Part shown: piece after piece, positions 61,902 through 64,000 of the stretch
How the letters are laid out: every line of letters starts with the position of its first letter
Numbering within the stretch: the stretch's first letter is position 1
Assembly (NCBI RefSeq): GCF_003384725.1
Contig: NZ_QNVV01000002.1
Location: 186,001-250,000 of the forward strand
Length of the DNA stretch: 64,000 nucleotides
Reading direction: 5' to 3'
Source of the DNA: Chryseobacterium pennipullorum
Lineage (GTDB): Bacteria; Bacteroidota; Bacteroidia; Flavobacteriales; Weeksellaceae
The notes under the pieces: generated by a model
The model's input: the letters and a program-made list of their open reading frames with translations, nothing else
Databases searched by the model: none
Told to the model about the DNA's origin: nothing
Made by a program: the position numbers and the translations under genes

Positions 61902-64000
61902 ATGAAAAAAAAGCTGGTTCTGTTTTCGTTGCTGATGGCACAGTTGATTTGTGCTCAAAGCTATTCCCGATACGTCAATCCATTCATAGGAACCGGAGGG
62001 CATGGCCATACCTTTCCAGGGGCAACAGTGCCTTTCGGAATGGTCCAGCTTTCTCCGGATACCAGAATAGATGGAAGCTGGGATGGATGCAGCGGCTACC
62101 ATTACTCGGATTCTGTGATCTACGGCTTTTCTCATACCCATCTCAACGGAACAGGGGTTTCCGACTACGGAGACATCATGCTGATGCCTACAATGGGTAC
62201 ACCGTCTTTGAGTAGTAAAGAGTACTCATCAAAGTTTTCACATAAAAACGAAAAGGCTACAGCCGGATTTTATTCGGTAAGGTTGGATAAAAATAATATT
62301 GATGTTCGTCTTACCACGACCAAAAGAGTCGGATATCATGAATATACGTTCAATAATGCAGGAAGTGCCAATATTATTTTGGATCTGAATCACCGGGACA
62401 AGCTTCTGGAAGGAGAGGTTAAAATAATCGATGATAGAACTGTTGAAGTATTCAGGAGAAGTGAGGCATGGGCTCTCAACCAGTACATCTACGCCCGGAT
62501 TGAGTTTTCAAAACCAGTGAAAATTTCCCGTAAAGAAGTTAACGGAAAAGATGAAAATAATCACTTTACAGGAACAGAGCTGGCACTGGCTTTTTCTGCT
62601 TCCGTTAAAAAAGGAGAAAAGATCAGTGTCAAAGTAGCTCTGTCACCAACCGGTTATGAAGGAGCACGAAAGAATATGATGGCAGAAGGGGGGGCGGAAG
62701 ATTTTGATACGGTAAAAAAGCAAGCGGAAACCGTTTGGGATAAAGAACTTTCTAAAATAGAAGTAACGTCTGAGGATAAAAATAAACTTTCTGTTTTTTA
62801 TACGGCACTGTATCATGTTTTCAGTCAGCCCAATATCAATATGGATGTTGACGGAAGATACAGAGGCCGGGATAATAAACTTTACACTGCGAAAGATTTT
62901 GAGTATTACACGGTATTTTCACTTTGGGATACTTTCAGGGCTGCCCATCCCCTGATGACTTTGATCGACAGAAAAAGAACAGCTGATTTTATCAATACTT
63001 TTATAAAACAATTTGAACAGGGCGGAAAGCTTCCCGTGTGGGAGCTTGCCTCCAACGAAACCGAATGTATGATCGGTTATCATGCCGTTTCCGTTATTGC
63101 TGATGCCATGTCCAAAGGAATTAAAGGGTTTGATTATGAAAAAGCATATCAGGCTTCCAAAAGCTCAGCCATGCAGGATATTTTTGGTCTGAATGCTTAC
63201 AAACAGAATACCTACATCAGCATTGATGATGAACCTGAAAGTGTTTCCAAGACTTTAGAATATGCGTATGATGACTGGTGTATTGCCCAGATGGCTAACA
63301 TTTTAGGCAAAAAAGAGGATTATCGCTACTTTATGAAACGTTCTCAAGGCTGGAAAAACCTGTATAACCCTAAAAACGGCTTTATGCAGCCAAGAAAGAA
63401 TGGAAATTGGTATGAGCCATTTGATCCGAGAGAAGTGAACAACAATTATACGGAAGGCAATTCGTGGCACTATTCCTATTCTGTACAGCAGGATATTCCG
63501 GGACTTATAGCTGCCCATGGTGGGAAAGAAAAGTTTGAACAGTTTATCGATGCTATTTTTGCTGCTCCGGATACAACAACAGGCAGAGATCAGGCAGATA
63601 TCACCGGCCTGATGGGGCAATATGCACAGGGTAATGAGCCCAGCCATCATATTGCCTACCTATACAATTTTGTAGATAAACCAGAAAAAACAGACGCCAA
63701 AATTAAATATATTCTTGATCATTTCTATAAGAATACTCCCGACGGACTGATCGGAAATGAAGACTGCGGGCAAATGAGTGCATGGTATATCTTAAGCTCT
63801 TTAGGAATCTATGCGGTCACACCGGGATTACCGGAATGGCAAACCACTACGCCCTATTTTGATGAGGTTAAAATCCATCTTGAAGATGGCACGACCAGAA
63901 TCATTACGAAAAATACGGCTAAAACAGAGCTCAAAAGATTGGGGTTTGAGAATGTGCAGCCTGTCAAGGATCTCAAATATGCCCAATTAACACCTTCCCC
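61902..64000 (+). CDS. GH92 alpha-1,2-mannosidase, 3' end cut by the window
   Basis: At least 699 codons, open to base 64000. Signal peptide (MKKKLVLFSLLMAQLICAQ), then RYVNPFIGTGGHGHTFPGAT, the hallmark start of family 92. Later blocks in the same frame include FSLWDTFRAAHPLMTL, VWELASNETECMIGYHAV and EDCGQMSAWYIL. GH92 enzymes are calcium-dependent, inverting exo-alpha-mannosidases that trim N-glycans or fungal mannan. Family members usually have about 750 residues, so only the final part is missing. Located 94 bases from the divergent beta-barrel gene start; no SusCD pair seen nearby. Confidence 0.93.
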   Translation, partial: MKKKLVLFSLLMAQLICAQSYSRYVNPFIGTGGHGHTFPGATVPFGMVQLSPDTRIDGSWDGCSGYHYSDSVIYGFSHTHLNGTGVSDYGDIMLMPTMGTPSLSSKEYSSKFSHKNEKATAGFYSVRLDKNNIDVRLTTTKRVGYHEYTFNNAGSANIILDLNHRDKLLEGEVKIIDDRTVEVFRRSEAWALNQYIYARIEFSKPVKISRKEVNGKDENNHFTGTELALAFSASVKKGEKISVKVALSPTGYEGARKNMMAEGGAEDFDTVKKQAETVWDKELSKIEVTSEDKNKLSVFYTALYHVFSQPNINMDVDGRYRGRDNKLYTAKDFEYYTVFSLWDTFRAAHPLMTLIDRKRTADFINTFIKQFEQGGKLPVWELASNETECMIGYHAVSVIADAMSKGIKGFDYEKAYQASKSSAMQDIFGLNAYKQNTYISIDDEPESVSKTLEYAYDDWCIAQMANILGKKEDYRYFMKRSQGWKNLYNPKNGFMQPRKNGNWYEPFDPREVNNNYTEGNSWHYSYSVQQDIPGLIAAHGGKEKFEQFIDAIFAAPDTTTGRDQADITGLMGQYAQGNEPSHHIAYLYNFVDKPEKTDAKIKYILDHFYKNTPDGLIGNEDCGQMSAWYILSSLGIYAVTPGLPEWQTTTPYFDEVKIHLEDGTTRIITKNTAKTELKRLGFENVQPVKDLKYAQLTPS

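Overview
The window comes from a member of the Bacteroidota, most likely a Chryseobacterium- or Elizabethkingia-like flavobacterium (Weeksellaceae). The evidence is: TAnnTTTG-type promoters, two proteins with type IX secretion C-terminal tails, many outer-membrane beta-barrels with TonB-receptor folds, a PafA-type alkaline phosphatase, a Bacteroidota-style VgrG, and intergenic DNA rich in A and T. The genes named below rest on motifs read directly from the translated sequence. I could run no database search.

Left part (1-23.7 kb), mostly metabolism. A cobalamin riboswitch (minus strand) precedes the cut-off start of an outer-membrane receptor gene. Then come PafA phosphatase, a GNAT acetyltransferase, an M28 peptidase divergent from a Crp/Fnr-type regulator, a run of small proteins (glycolipid-binding-like, DUF1963) and an alpha/beta hydrolase. 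Malate dehydrogenase sits beside a bacteriophytochrome-heme oxygenase operon. A choloylglycine-hydrolase-like enzyme precedes a porin-DASS symporter-succinate dehydrogenase/fumarate reductase (C-A-B) operon, which looks like a complete route for taking up and oxidising (or reducing) C4 dicarboxylates. A nucleoid-associated protein and a tandemly duplicated pair of tiny membrane protein plus small cytosolic protein follow. This part ends with a multi-pass acyltransferase.

Middle (24-33.5 kb). A five-gene minus-strand operon encodes a TonB receptor, a DUF4876-like lipoprotein, a large beta-barrel protein, a di-haem cytochrome c peroxidase and a DUF4920 protein. It shares a palindromic, Fur-box-like sequence with the promoter of the neighbouring acyltransferase gene. 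dnaK follows.

33.7-48.4 kb is an antagonism island set between the housekeeping genes dnaK and ppk1. It holds a 2168-residue SpvB/FG-GAP/RHS protein ending in a polymorphic-toxin domain, with an overlapping lipoprotein gene (candidate immunity) and a small T9SS-tailed partner upstream. A HTH regulator follows. Next is a type VI secretion cassette: VgrG, a Tle1-like phospholipase effector, two nearly identical DUF2931-type lipoproteins (candidate immunity) and the remnant of a third copy.

Right part (48.7-64 kb). ppk1-ppx (polyphosphate synthesis and hydrolysis), a Rossmann-fold protein coupled to a 49-residue membrane protein, a 1012-residue T9SS-secreted choice-of-anchor protein, DUF3060 and barstar-domain proteins, the iron-sulfur factors Nfu and Mrp, a TonB-type beta-barrel protein, and a GH92 alpha-mannosidase cut by the window end. 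No tRNA, rRNA, CRISPR array or insertion sequence was seen.
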